Source: Arthrobacter sp. N199823 (GTDB lineage: Bacteria > Actinomycetota > Actinomycetes > Actinomycetales > Micrococcaceae). Taken from it: DNA of 64,000 nt. The stretch covers positions 124,001 to 188,000 of the forward strand of contig NZ_PJIN01000007.1 of assembly GCF_002929705.1 (NCBI RefSeq), given 5' to 3'. Position 1 is the stretch's first letter; the number at the start of each line of letters is the position of its first letter. The notes below the pieces were generated by a model. It saw nothing but the letters and a program-made list of their open reading frames with translations, was not told the origin of the DNA and ran no database searches. Below are positions 17,970 through 26,343 of this stretch, one piece after another. The position numbers and the translations under genes were made by a program.

Positions 17970-18650
17970 TTACTGGGGCGGGTGGAACCACCACGTCTGG
18001 CCTTTGCCGATGAGTTCGAATCCGCGGTTGCGGTAGAGCCGCTGACCGTCAGGGGTGGCGTTGAGCAACAAATGTTCCGCCCCGGCGTTGAACGCCGCCT
18101 CGGAGAGCGCATTGAGCAGGGCAGTCCCGAGCCCGGTACGGCGATGGTCTGGATCCACCACCATGTCAAAGATGCCCGCCAGGTGCTTGCCACCCAGTTG
18201 GTTCGGCGGCAAATACGCATAAGAGCGTCCCGCCCAGTTATCCGCGCTGCGAGCAGTGGCCAGCCACACTTGATCGTCCGTGAGGCAGGTCAAATCAACT
18301 CGGTCATCGGCACTCTCGCTGGCCGCCACCACGCTTTCTACATCCAGGGCGCGGGTCATCCACCAGGGCTGCCAGCCCCGCTCAAAACGGTAGGCCGGCA
18401 AGATCCCCTCCCGCACGGCAGCATTCATCCAAATGCCCACAGTGGCTGCGCCGCGGCGCTCGGCTTCGGCCAGCGCCGGTTGCAGGCCGGCGTCGGTAAT
18501 TTCCTGGGGGAACATGCACAACATTTCACGGGTTTCCGGAAGCCACACCCAGTCCATGCGGTGCGTGGAAAAAGCCCGACCGCCAGTGGCCTCGGCCAAA
18601 GCGCGGAACCATGCGTGCTGCGTCCGTTGACAATCTGCAAGTGTCACCAT
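17970..18650 (-). CDS. GNAT-family N-acetyltransferase
   Basis: A 226-residue protein with a C-terminal GNAT domain. Seen: GIFDMVVDPDHRRTGLGTALLNALSE around residues 160-185, the acetyl-CoA-binding motif, and NATPDGQRLYRNRGFELIGKG near the end. The first 130 residues look like a degenerate second GNAT half. It begins 4 nt after the stop of the M3 peptidase gene and is co-transcribed with it. Substrate unknown. Confidence 0.75.
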   Translation of the reverse strand: MVTLADCQRTQHAWFRALAEATGGRAFSTHRMDWVWLPETREMLCMFPQEITDAGLQPALAEAERRGAATVGIWMNAAVREGILPAYRFERGWQPWWMTRALDVESVVAASESADDRVDLTCLTDDQVWLATARSADNWAGRSYAYLPPNQLGGKHLAGIFDMVVDPDHRRTGLGTALLNALSEAAFNAGAEHLLLNATPDGQRLYRNRGFELIGKGQTWWFHPPQ

Positions 18651-18654
18651 GGGC

Positions 18655-20679
18655 CTAGATCAGCCCCCGACGAGCCAGCAGGGGAGCGGTATCTGCATCG
18701 CGGCCGGCAAAGTCCCTGAAAGCCTGCAAAGGGTCAACAGCGAAACCGCGGCGCAGCAACGTGGTGCGGAAGTGTTCACCGTTGGAACGGGTGAACCCGC
18801 CATTGGCCTTGAACCAGGCCACGGTATCGGCGTCGAGCACCTCGGACCAGATATAGGAGTAGTAGCCTGCAGCGTAGCCACCAGCAAAAATATGGTTGAA
18901 GTAGCCGGTCCGGTAGCGCGGCGGCACCGCCGGGAGATTGACTCCGGCAGCGGCCAAAGCTGCTGCCTCGAAAGCCAGTGGATCATCCACGGGTGCACCG
19001 GGAGCTAGTTCATGCCATGCCAAATCCAATAAGGTGGCGCCCAGGTATTCGGTGGTGGCGAACCCCTGGCCCCACAGTGCTGCGGCCTGAAGCCGCTCCG
19101 CCGTCCCCTCCGGCAAGGGTTCGCCCGTGCGGTAATGCTTGGCGTAGTTGGCCAGCACCTCAGGCCACAGAATCCACATCTCATTGACCTGTGACGGGTA
19201 TTCCACAAAGTCACGAGGAACGTTGGTGCCGGAGAACCTCGGGTAGCGCACTGCGGAGAACAGTCCGTGCAAGGCGTGGCCGAACTCGTGGAAGCATGTC
19301 ACCACCTCATCGAAGGTCAACAAGGTTGACTCCCCGGCGGGAGGCTTGGGAATGTTGAGGTTATTGACCACCACGGCCTGGGTGCCGTCAAGGAAAGACT
19401 GCTCCACGAAGGAGTTCATCCAGGCCCCGCCACGCTTGGTGTCACGGGTATAGAAGTCGCCCAAGAACAATCCCACCGTTGAGCCGTCGGCATTCTTGAC
19501 TTCCCAAATTCGGACCTCAGGATGGTACCCGAGCAGATCGCTTCGGAGAGTAAAGCTCACGCCGTAGAGCTGGGTGGCTGCATAAAAGACGCCGTTCTCC
19601 AGCACCGAGTCAAGCTCAAACCAGGGGCGCAGCGCTGCAAGATCTACGCCGTATTCGTCCCGCCGGACCTGCTCGGAGTAAAACGCCCAGTCCCACGCTT
19701 CGATGGGATGTCCTGCCACGGCGGCCAGCTTGGCCTCCTCATCACGGGCATTGCGCACAGCAGCGGCGGTGATGGGGGAGAGCATGGCGTGCACGGCCGC
19801 CAAGGAAGGGGCAGTCTGCGGTTCAAGGGAACGCTCCGCCTCCGAGGCGAAACCGAGCAACGCGGCCTTCTCTGCCCGTAGCGATGCCATGACGGCGGCC
19901 AAGTCCAGCACATTTGAATCCCCTGAACCACTGCCCCGGCTCACCGAAGCGAGGTGGAGCTTGCGGCGCGTCTCCCTGTTCGTCAGCACCTCAAGGGCGG
20001 GCTGTGCCGTGGGCAAAATCAGTGTCAGCAGGTAGCCGTCAAGGTGACCTGCTGCGCGGGCTGCGGCCGCCGCCGTCGCCAGATCATCGTCGCTGAGCCC
20101 GTGGAGCTCGGCCACGTCCAGAACATGCACGGCCGCATCATTGCCGGCCTGCATGACATTCTGTGAAAACTCGGTACTGAGCGAGGATAGCTGACCGTTA
20201 AGTTCGCGCAAACGGTCCTGTGATGCGGCATCCAGCGCAACGCCGGCGCGCGTGAACGACTTGCGGTATTCATCGAGCAAGCGCAGCGATTCGGCATCCA
20301 GGCCCTCCGAAGGTACGGCGAGCATCCGCTCATACAACGGCGCATTGAGCAGCACCGTGTCCTCATGCTCGGCGAGCAGCGGGGCGAGCGTTGCCTCCAA
20401 CGCCTGAACATCAGCTGTCCCATGGGAGCTGGCAATGTTGAAAAACACGTTCTGAACACGCGTCAGAATGGCCCCGCTACGCTCCATGGCGAGCACGGTG
20501 TTCTCAAACGTTGCCGCGGCGCGGTCGGCCGTAATGGACGCGATCTCCGCCAACTGTTGCGCAAATCCGGCCTGAAACGCGGGCAGGTAATGCGAGACGT
20601 CAATGGCGGCAAAGTCCGGCAGCTGGCACTCCAGCGTGCTGGCCTGCAAGAACGGCTTGGGTGAGTTTTCCTCGGTCAT
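18655..20679 (-). CDS. M3-family metallopeptidase (oligopeptidase A / dipeptidyl carboxypeptidase type)
   Basis: Cytosolic zinc peptidase of 674 residues, full family length. Seen: the zinc motif CFHEFGHALHGLF at about residue 462 and, downstream, the family's GTNVPRDFVEYPSQVNEMW segment with the third metal ligand and the tyrosine-rich AGGYAAGYYSYIWSEVLDAD region that closes over the peptide. It degrades short peptides of up to about 20 residues. It has no signal peptide. A 19-bp hairpin lies in front of it, after asnB, so it probably has its own promoter in the 20680-20703 gap or reads through. The acetyltransferase follows with 4 nt between. Confidence 0.9.
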   Translation of the reverse strand: MTEENSPKPFLQASTLECQLPDFAAIDVSHYLPAFQAGFAQQLAEIASITADRAAATFENTVLAMERSGAILTRVQNVFFNIASSHGTADVQALEATLAPLLAEHEDTVLLNAPLYERMLAVPSEGLDAESLRLLDEYRKSFTRAGVALDAASQDRLRELNGQLSSLSTEFSQNVMQAGNDAAVHVLDVAELHGLSDDDLATAAAAARAAGHLDGYLLTLILPTAQPALEVLTNRETRRKLHLASVSRGSGSGDSNVLDLAAVMASLRAEKAALLGFASEAERSLEPQTAPSLAAVHAMLSPITAAAVRNARDEEAKLAAVAGHPIEAWDWAFYSEQVRRDEYGVDLAALRPWFELDSVLENGVFYAATQLYGVSFTLRSDLLGYHPEVRIWEVKNADGSTVGLFLGDFYTRDTKRGGAWMNSFVEQSFLDGTQAVVVNNLNIPKPPAGESTLLTFDEVVTCFHEFGHALHGLFSAVRYPRFSGTNVPRDFVEYPSQVNEMWILWPEVLANYAKHYRTGEPLPEGTAERLQAAALWGQGFATTEYLGATLLDLAWHELAPGAPVDDPLAFEAAALAAAGVNLPAVPPRYRTGYFNHIFAGGYAAGYYSYIWSEVLDADTVAWFKANGGFTRSNGEHFRTTLLRRGFAVDPLQAFRDFAGRDADTAPLLARRGLI

Positions 20680-20703
20680 GCTTTGACTCTTTCATGGTTT
20701 AAC

Positions 20704-20745
20704 CCAAGGACGACGGCGAAACGAGAGTTTCGCCGTCGTCCTTGG
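20704..20745 (-). terminator. hairpin terminator after the asnB-cofE fusion gene
   Basis: A perfect 19-bp stem (20704-20722 and 20727-20745) around the loop GAGA. It lies between the stop of the minus-strand asparagine synthase (20772) and the start of the M3 peptidase (20679). The T-run is poor on both strands, but stem strength and position support a terminator. Confidence 0.75.
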
Positions 20746-20771
20746 AAAGGTGCCGCTTGGGTTTCGGTGGC

Positions 20772-23456
20772 TTACTTCTGTGTGAACACGAGGGACATGG
20801 GAGTGGTCTCCGTGGTCTGGCCCTGCGGGTTGTCGCGGAAGATGTTCTCCAAAACCGTCTTGGACAGCGCTGTGTCGTGACCCAAGGCCACCACACCCAG
20901 ATCATTCGCGTCCATGATGGCAGTTCCGGCAAATGTTGCGGCGTACTCGGCTGGAACCGAAGCCCGGACCAAAGCGCTCAGGCGGGCTGCAACGCCGTCA
21001 GGGTCAACCGGCGCGTACTTCACAGAGTGAGTGGAGGTGCCCACCTGGTAGCCGGCAGCGCCGTCGATCGCGTTGATGTTGTGGCCAACCACTTCATAGA
21101 ACACGCCGGACTTGCCCTGCAGCTTGCCCACAACGGAGCGAGCGGAGGCGTACATGATCTTGGGCAGGCCCACCTCATCGATGGCCAACTGCATGGACCA
21201 GGGGCTGGCCAAGCCAATGCCACCGGGGTTGCGGGTGACGAACTTGGAGAAGAACCGGGCCGCATTGCTGACCTTGATGTCCCAGACAGGAATGGACCGT
21301 CCCTGGGTCATGGCCACAATCTTTTCCGAGAGGAACAGGTACCACGGGGTGTCCGCGGTGGCGGCGCCATGGTCCCCACCAGCGGCAGGCAGGCCGTCAA
21401 AGAAGCGCTTGACGAACTTCATGACCTCCGGGTCAAAGTCAGTTTCCTTGTAGAACACATCGGTGCGCAGCGGGTAGCGGCGGAACGTTCCGGCGTTGTC
21501 GGGCAGCGTGATGTCCAACTGCTTGTCGGCGTTGGGGATGTAATCGCTCTTGCCCACGATTCCGGCCTTGACCTCGGGTACATCGAAGAATTCACGCAGC
21601 CACAGTTCGGTGTTGATGAGGCGCCAGAACACCATGGTGGAACCGCCGCTCTTGCCGCTGAGGAGCTCCTCGAACGCGTAAATGACGGCATCCTGGTTCC
21701 AGTACGGGCGGTTGCCGAAGGAAGTGGACAGGAAGATCTCGTAGATCTTTTCCTTCATGTGCCCAAACCACTCCGCTTCCGGGGTGGTGAAACCGATCTT
21801 GTTCCGGCGGTTGCTGATCATTTCCGGCAGCAGCTCGCGGGTGGCGTCACGCAGGATGCGCTTGTTCCAGCCGCCCTTGATGATGGATTCATCGTCAAGG
21901 CTGAAGAGGAACTTCACCACTTCCTTGTCCAGGAACGGCACACGGCCCTCGAGGGAGAAGCGCATGGTGTTCTTGTCCTCGTAGCGCAGCACTGCCGGCA
22001 GGGACTTATGGAACAGGTCGTCGATCAGGCGCAGCTTCAAGTTATCCGGGATGTTGGAGAACTTCTCAGCCTTGTACTTGGCCGTGAACTTCTTGTTCAA
22101 CAGCGCAGAAACGCCAACTTCCTTCTTGAAGCTGAGCTTACTCTGGATCCGGAACCGTGCCAGACGGAACAAGATGTCCGAGCTGGAGACCAATTCCTTG
22201 GCCAGCTTGGCGTTCTGACCGTTCTTCTTCAGCTGTCGCAGGTACGCGAAGTAGTAGGGGATGTAGCCGGCCATCATCTCGTCGGCACCCTGGCCATCGA
22301 GCAGAACGGTCACGTGCTTGGACGCTTCGCGCATGACCTGGTACTGGGCGTAGGGGCCCGAGGAGATGATGGGCTCCTCCATGGTGCGGATAAAGTCTTC
22401 CAGGTCATCCACAAATTCTCCCGGCTGGGGCAGAATCTTGTGGCTGATGACGTTGCCTTCACAACGGGCCAGTACGGCGTCGGCGTACTTTTCCTCATCA
22501 TTGATGGAGTTGGGGAAAATAGCCGAGAACGTCTGCTGCTTGGCTCCGAGGGAGTCTGTGGCTGCGGCGTTCTCCTGCATCAATTTGTTGATGGTAACAA
22601 CGACGGCGGACGAGTCCAGTCCGCCTGACAAGGCGGTACCCACGGGGACTTCAGACTGCAGACGCAGGCGAACACCTTCCGTGAAGCGTTCCCGGTATTC
22701 GTCAATGACGGCCTGGGAGTACGGGGTTTCAATTTTGGCCAGTTCGGCCAGTTCTTCCTTGAACCGCGTGTACGAGCTGATAGTGGCGGTTCCGGCCGGT
22801 CCGGCTGCCGTGTCCACGGTGTTCACAACCAGCTTCTCGCCGGGCATGAGCTTCTGTACGCCGGCGAAGAACGTGTTGGCTTCGTCGTCGTGGATCCGGA
22901 ACTGCAAGTAGCGGTACAAGATCCGCTCATCGACCTCGGCGGTGATCTTGTTGCTGGCCAGCAGCGGCTTGATCTCGGAGCCGAACAGCAGTGTGGGCGC
23001 CTCAGCGGTGCCGGCAGTGGCGTAGTACAGCGGCTTGATGCCGAAGTGGTCGCGGGCCAGAACCAGACGGTTGTTCTTCCGGTCATGGATGGCGAAGCCG
23101 AACATGCCGTTGAACTTGTCAAAAGCGGCATCTCCCCACTCTTCGTAAGACTGCAGGACAACTTCGGTGTCCGACTTGGTGGAGAAGGTGCGTCCCAGCG
23201 CCTCAAGTTCGGCACGCAGCTCAAGGTAGTTATAAACCTCGCCGTTGTACACCAGTACGGTTTCACCGTCGGCGCTGAACATGGGTTCCTGGCCATGGGC
23301 CACGTCAATGATGGAGAGGCGTCGATGCGCCAGTCCTACGTTGCCCTGCGTGTAGATGCCCTCACCATCGGGGCCTCGATGCACCATGCAGGCATTCATC
23401 TCCTGCAACAGGGATTCATCGTCCCCATAACCGTAGTAACCGGCGATTCCGCACAT
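20772..23456 (-). CDS. asnB: asparagine synthase (glutamine-hydrolysing) fused to an F420-0:gamma-glutamyl-ligase-like domain
   Basis: An 894-residue fusion. Residues 1-240: class II glutamine amidotransferase, with Cys2 in MCGIAGYYG, HRGPDGEGIY, HRRLSIID and the VYNGEVYN motif. Residues 240-630: AsnB ATP-pyrophosphatase domain with ALSGGLDSSAV at about 278 and LDGQGADEMMAGY. Residues about 655-894 are extra compared with AsnB of 550-640 residues; they carry LFLSEKIVAMTQGR, MYASARSVVGKL, HNINAIDGA, AIMDANDLGVVALG and FRDNPQGQTTETTP, the pattern of COG1478/CofE-like ligases that add glutamate to a carboxylate with a nucleotide. The start ATG has GAGG 9 nt ahead. Both halves act on carboxyl groups; the joint product is unknown. 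Confidence 0.82.
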   Translation of the reverse strand: MCGIAGYYGYGDDESLLQEMNACMVHRGPDGEGIYTQGNVGLAHRRLSIIDVAHGQEPMFSADGETVLVYNGEVYNYLELRAELEALGRTFSTKSDTEVVLQSYEEWGDAAFDKFNGMFGFAIHDRKNNRLVLARDHFGIKPLYYATAGTAEAPTLLFGSEIKPLLASNKITAEVDERILYRYLQFRIHDDEANTFFAGVQKLMPGEKLVVNTVDTAAGPAGTATISSYTRFKEELAELAKIETPYSQAVIDEYRERFTEGVRLRLQSEVPVGTALSGGLDSSAVVVTINKLMQENAAATDSLGAKQQTFSAIFPNSINDEEKYADAVLARCEGNVISHKILPQPGEFVDDLEDFIRTMEEPIISSGPYAQYQVMREASKHVTVLLDGQGADEMMAGYIPYYFAYLRQLKKNGQNAKLAKELVSSSDILFRLARFRIQSKLSFKKEVGVSALLNKKFTAKYKAEKFSNIPDNLKLRLIDDLFHKSLPAVLRYEDKNTMRFSLEGRVPFLDKEVVKFLFSLDDESIIKGGWNKRILRDATRELLPEMISNRRNKIGFTTPEAEWFGHMKEKIYEIFLSTSFGNRPYWNQDAVIYAFEELLSGKSGGSTMVFWRLINTELWLREFFDVPEVKAGIVGKSDYIPNADKQLDITLPDNAGTFRRYPLRTDVFYKETDFDPEVMKFVKRFFDGLPAAGGDHGAATADTPWYLFLSEKIVAMTQGRSIPVWDIKVSNAARFFSKFVTRNPGGIGLASPWSMQLAIDEVGLPKIMYASARSVVGKLQGKSGVFYEVVGHNINAIDGAAGYQVGTSTHSVKYAPVDPDGVAARLSALVRASVPAEYAATFAGTAIMDANDLGVVALGHDTALSKTVLENIFRDNPQGQTTETTPMSLVFTQK

Positions 23457-23576
23457 ACTTACTTACCTCATCTTTAGTACGTCAGTCCTGCGGTCAATGC
23501 TACTTGCTTGCGTCGGACTTCTTGCCCACCCAGCCCGGCGCGTGAGGGAAGTTAAAAGTGTGAGATAGCGCCCACA

Positions 23577-23582
23577 TATGAT
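23577..23582 (+). promoter_or_regulatory. -10 element of a probable leaderless pdxT promoter
   Basis: TATGAT matches the -10 consensus in 5 of 6 positions and ends 6 nt before the GTG start of pdxT. Transcription would begin on or next to the start codon, so the mRNA would have no 5' leader. A -35 of TTAAAA at 23552-23557 is only a weak candidate with wide spacing. Confidence 0.5.
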
Positions 23583-23588
23583 GGGGAC

Positions 23589-24275
23589 GTGACTTTTGAC
23601 TCCACCATAAACACAGCAAGCGGGCCCACAGTAGGAATTTTGGCGCTGCAGGGAGATGTTCGCGAACACGCCCGCGCCATCGAAGCATGCGGCGGCAAGG
23701 CTGTTGCCGTGCGCCGCCCTGGCGAGTTGGCCGCCGTCGACGGTTTGATCATTCCAGGCGGGGAATCAACCACTATTGACAAGCTCACCAGGATCTTCGA
23801 GATGCGGGATCCGCTCCGTGAACGGATTGCCGCGGGATTGCCCGTGTACGGCAGTTGCGCTGGCATGATCATGCTGGCCAAGGACATTGCAGACCCCGCC
23901 ACGGATATGGCAGGCAACCCTCAGCAGACCCTGGGCGGGCTGGATATCACGGTGCGCCGCAACGCCTTTGGCCGCCAAGTTGACTCCTTTGAAACGGAGC
24001 TCGATTTCACCGGTCTGGCTTCGGCCGGCCAACCCGAAACGCCCTTGCATGCCGTGTTCATTAGAGCGCCGTGGGTGGAGCGTGTGGGGGACGGGGTGCA
24101 GGTGCTCGCAAGCGTAACTCTGCCGGATGCTGCGCAAAACGCTAGGATTGATTCAGAAGTTCGTGCTGTCGCCGTTCGTTCACGGCATTTGCTGGCCACC
24201 TCCTTCCATCCGGAAGTGACGGGGGAGCGCCGCATCCATGAGCTATTTATTCGAATGATTAGAGGAGAAGCGTAA
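23589..24275 (+). CDS. pdxT: pyridoxal 5'-phosphate synthase glutaminase subunit PdxT
   Basis: Class I glutamine amidotransferase, 228 residues, that hydrolyses glutamine and channels ammonia to PdxS. Seen: [27 protein letters not shown], the nucleophile in YGSCAGMI at about residue 90, and the catalytic His/Glu in [18 protein letters not shown]. The N-terminus is about 10 residues longer than usual. GTG start at 23589, probably leaderless. yebC begins 2 nt after the stop, as in M. tuberculosis. Confidence 0.93.
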   Translation: MTFDSTINTASGPTVGILALQGDVREHARAIEACGGKAVAVRRPGELAAVDGLIIPGGESTTIDKLTRIFEMRDPLRERIAAGLPVYGSCAGMIMLAKDIADPATDMAGNPQQTLGGLDITVRRNAFGRQVDSFETELDFTGLASAGQPETPLHAVFIRAPWVERVGDGVQVLASVTLPDAAQNARIDSEVRAVAVRSRHLLATSFHPEVTGERRIHELFIRMIRGEA

Positions 24276-24277
24276 CT

Positions 24278-25033
24278 ATGTCAGGCCACTCCAAATGGGC
24301 AACCACCAAGCATAAGAAGGCAATTCTCGACAGCCGACGGGCGAAGTCGTTTGCCAAGCTCATCAAGACCATCGAAGTTGCTGCCCGCGGTGGCGGAGCC
24401 GACCTCCAAGGCAACCCGGCGCTGGAACTTGCCGTCTCCAAGGCAAAGAAGACCTCGGTTCCCGCCGACAACATTGACCGCGCCATCAAGCGCGGCGCCG
24501 GCCTGCTCGGCGACGCCGTCGATTACCAGACCATCATGTACGAGGGCTACGGTCCGGCCGGCTCAGCCATCTTGATTGAATGTCTGACAGACAACAAGAA
24601 CCGGGCCGCCTCCGAGGTCCGTTTGGCCGTTGGCCGCAACGGCGGCAACATGGGCGATCCCGGTTCCGTTGCCTACATGTTTACCCGCAAGGGCATCGTG
24701 GGTCTGCCCAAGAATGATTTGACCGAAGATGATCTGCTCATGGCCGTCTTGGACGCCGGTGCCGAAGAGGTCAAGGATCAGGGCGATAACTTTGAAGTGA
24801 TCTCCGATCCTCAGGACCTGCCGGCCATCCGCGCAGCCCTGACCGAGGCCGGCATTGAGTACGAATCCGACGAGGCTGGCTTTGTCCCCTCCATGCAGGT
24901 TGAACTCGATGTTGAGAACGCCCGCAAGTTCATGAAGCTCTACGACGCCCTGGAAGATCTGGACGACGTGCAGAACATTTACTCCAACGCCGACATGAGC
25001 GCAGAGGTTCTCGCCGCGCTTGACGAGGACTAG
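24278..25033 (+). CDS. YebC/PmpR-family protein
   Basis: A 251-residue protein of the YebC/TACO1 family. Seen: [24 protein letters not shown] at the start (split here: [12 protein letters not shown] and [10 protein letters not shown]), [24 protein letters not shown] and the C-terminal [11 protein letters not shown]. Members are described as DNA-binding regulators and, more recently, as translation factors acting at proline stretches; the role here cannot be decided. It is in one transcript with pdxT before it and ruvC, 3 nt after it. Confidence 0.9.
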   Translation: MSGHSKWATTKHKKAILDSRRAKSFAKLIKTIEVAARGGGADLQGNPALELAVSKAKKTSVPADNIDRAIKRGAGLLGDAVDYQTIMYEGYGPAGSAILIECLTDNKNRAASEVRLAVGRNGGNMGDPGSVAYMFTRKGIVGLPKNDLTEDDLLMAVLDAGAEEVKDQGDNFEVISDPQDLPAIRAALTEAGIEYESDEAGFVPSMQVELDVENARKFMKLYDALEDLDDVQNIYSNADMSAEVLAALDED

Positions 25034-25036
25034 GAA

Positions 25037-25624
25037 CTGCGTGTTTTAGGAGTTGACCCGGGCTTGACCCGGTGCGGGCTCGGCGTCGTTGACGTCGCCC
25101 CCAACCGCCAGGCCACCCTCGTGGGGGTCGGTGTGGTGGGAAGCTCGCATGAATTGAGCCTTGACGCCCGGCTGCTGGTAATCGCGGAAGCGGTTGACCA
25201 GTGGCTGGACGCGTTTAAGCCAGATGTTTTGGCCATTGAACGCGTCTTTGCCCAAACCAACCTCAGTACCGTGATGGGCGTGGCCCAGGTGTCCGGGGTG
25301 GTCATGGTTGCTGCTGCCCGGCGCGGGATCCCGGTGGCCATGCACACGCCGTCGGAAGTGAAGGCCGCTGTCACCGGTAATGGCCGCGCCGACAAAGCCA
25401 ATGTCACGGCCATGGTCACCCGGCTGTTGCGCCTGTCTGAACCTCCCCGTCCCGCTGATGCTGCTGACGCCTTAGCGCTGGCCATTGCACATGCCTGGCG
25501 CAGTGGGAGCTCCGTGGGCAAGGACTCTGCAGGTACGACGGCGGCCCAGCAGCTTTGGCGTGATGCCGAAGCTAAGTCTCAAGTGAAGAAGAACAAGGAA
25601 AAGCCTGACGCCAAGTGGCGCTAG
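25037..25624 (+). CDS. ruvC: Holliday junction endonuclease RuvC, start at CTG
   Basis: A 195-residue RNase-H-fold resolvase that cuts Holliday junctions with RuvAB. Seen: [18 protein letters not shown] at the N-terminus with the first catalytic Asp in GVDPG, the Glu in [10 protein letters not shown], and the terminal acidic pair in [13 protein letters not shown]. The frame upstream of this segment meets a stop at 25031-25033 (the yebC TAG), and the only plausible start that keeps the catalytic Asp is CTG at 25037, with GAGGAC at 25025-25030. The next start-like codon, TTG at 25064, would delete the first catalytic residue. The CTG start is the odd point. Confidence 0.85.
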   Translation: MRVLGVDPGLTRCGLGVVDVAPNRQATLVGVGVVGSSHELSLDARLLVIAEAVDQWLDAFKPDVLAIERVFAQTNLSTVMGVAQVSGVVMVAAARRGIPVAMHTPSEVKAAVTGNGRADKANVTAMVTRLLRLSEPPRPADAADALALAIAHAWRSGSSVGKDSAGTTAAQQLWRDAEAKSQVKKNKEKPDAKWR

Positions 25625-25629
25625 ATGTT

Positions 25630-25645
25630 TAGTACGTATGTTCGA
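25630..25645 (+). promoter_or_regulatory. LexA-type SOS box before ruvA
   Basis: TAGTACGTATGTTCGA matches TCGAAC-N4-GTTCGA in 10 of 12 positions, with a perfect right half. It starts 6 nt after the ruvC stop and 60 nt before ruvA. A -10-like TACAAT follows at 25646-25651, so a LexA-controlled ruvAB promoter is likely in this 80-nt gap. Confidence 0.6.
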
Positions 25646-25704
25646 TACAATGGGTAATAATGAACGTGGCCAGTCGGTCCGGTTTTTGTCAGGAGACGTA
25701 AGCA

Positions 25705-26340
25705 ATGATCAGTTTTGTCCGTGGGCCGGTAGCTTCGCTTTCCTTGGCTCAGGCCGTCATCGACGTCAATGGCGTTGGCATGTTGGTGCATGCCACACCG
25801 AAAACCTTGGGCGGATTGCGGCTGGGGGAGGAGGCCACCCTCACCACAGCCATGATCGTGCGCGAAGACTCCATGACGCTTTTTGGCTTTGCCGACGCCG
25901 GTGAGCGGGAGGTCTTCGACACGCTCTTGACCGTCAGCGGCATTGGTCCTCGCCTGGCGCTTGCCATTCTCTCAGTGCTGGAACCGGAGAGCATCAGGAT
26001 CGGTGTGGATACCGGCGATGGCAAGGTCTTTACCAAGGTTCCCGGCGTGGGTCCCAAGGTTGCCGGACGCATTGTTCTGGAGCTCAAGGGCAAACTCAAG
26101 CCGACAGGGGAGGCTGTGGCTGCTGCCCCTGCCGCAGCTGCCGCCATGGAATGGAAGGATCAGGTTGTGGCCGCCATGACCAGCTTGGGCTGGAATGAAC
26201 GTGATGCGCTCAAGGCCATTGATGCCGCCGTCGCTGCCGAGCCCGACCTGGCCGAAGGCGCCAACGTGCCGGCCGTGCTGCGGGCAACCCTGCGATGGCT
26301 CGGTCAGGACCATACCCGAGCCAAGAGCGGTGTGCGCTAA
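25705..26340 (+). CDS. ruvA: Holliday junction branch-migration protein RuvA
   Basis: A 211-residue DNA-binding subunit that holds the four-way junction for RuvB. Seen: the N-terminal OB fold (MISFVRGPVASL), the first helix-hairpin-helix in LLTVSGIGPRLALAIL, the second in FTKVPGVGPKVAGRIVLELKGKL, an alanine-rich flexible linker, and the C-terminal RuvB-binding domain ending in ALRWLGQD-like ATLRWLGQDH. ATG at 25705 with AGGAG 9 nt before. ruvB follows after 3 nt. Confidence 0.95.
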   Translation: MISFVRGPVASLSLAQAVIDVNGVGMLVHATPKTLGGLRLGEEATLTTAMIVREDSMTLFGFADAGEREVFDTLLTVSGIGPRLALAILSVLEPESIRIGVDTGDGKVFTKVPGVGPKVAGRIVLELKGKLKPTGEAVAAAPAAAAAMEWKDQVVAAMTSLGWNERDALKAIDAAVAAEPDLAEGANVPAVLRATLRWLGQDHTRAKSGVR

Positions 26341-26343
26341 AGC

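Noticed and set aside
20742..22628. Long open frame on the plus strand, 628 codons
   Set aside because: It is antisense to the asnB fusion, whose motifs are intact; the antisense product is low-complexity Gly/Val/His-rich with no recognisable domain.
25064..25624. ruvC starting at TTG 25064
   Set aside because: This would remove the conserved N-terminal strand and the first catalytic Asp, while the reading frame encoding them is intact upstream.
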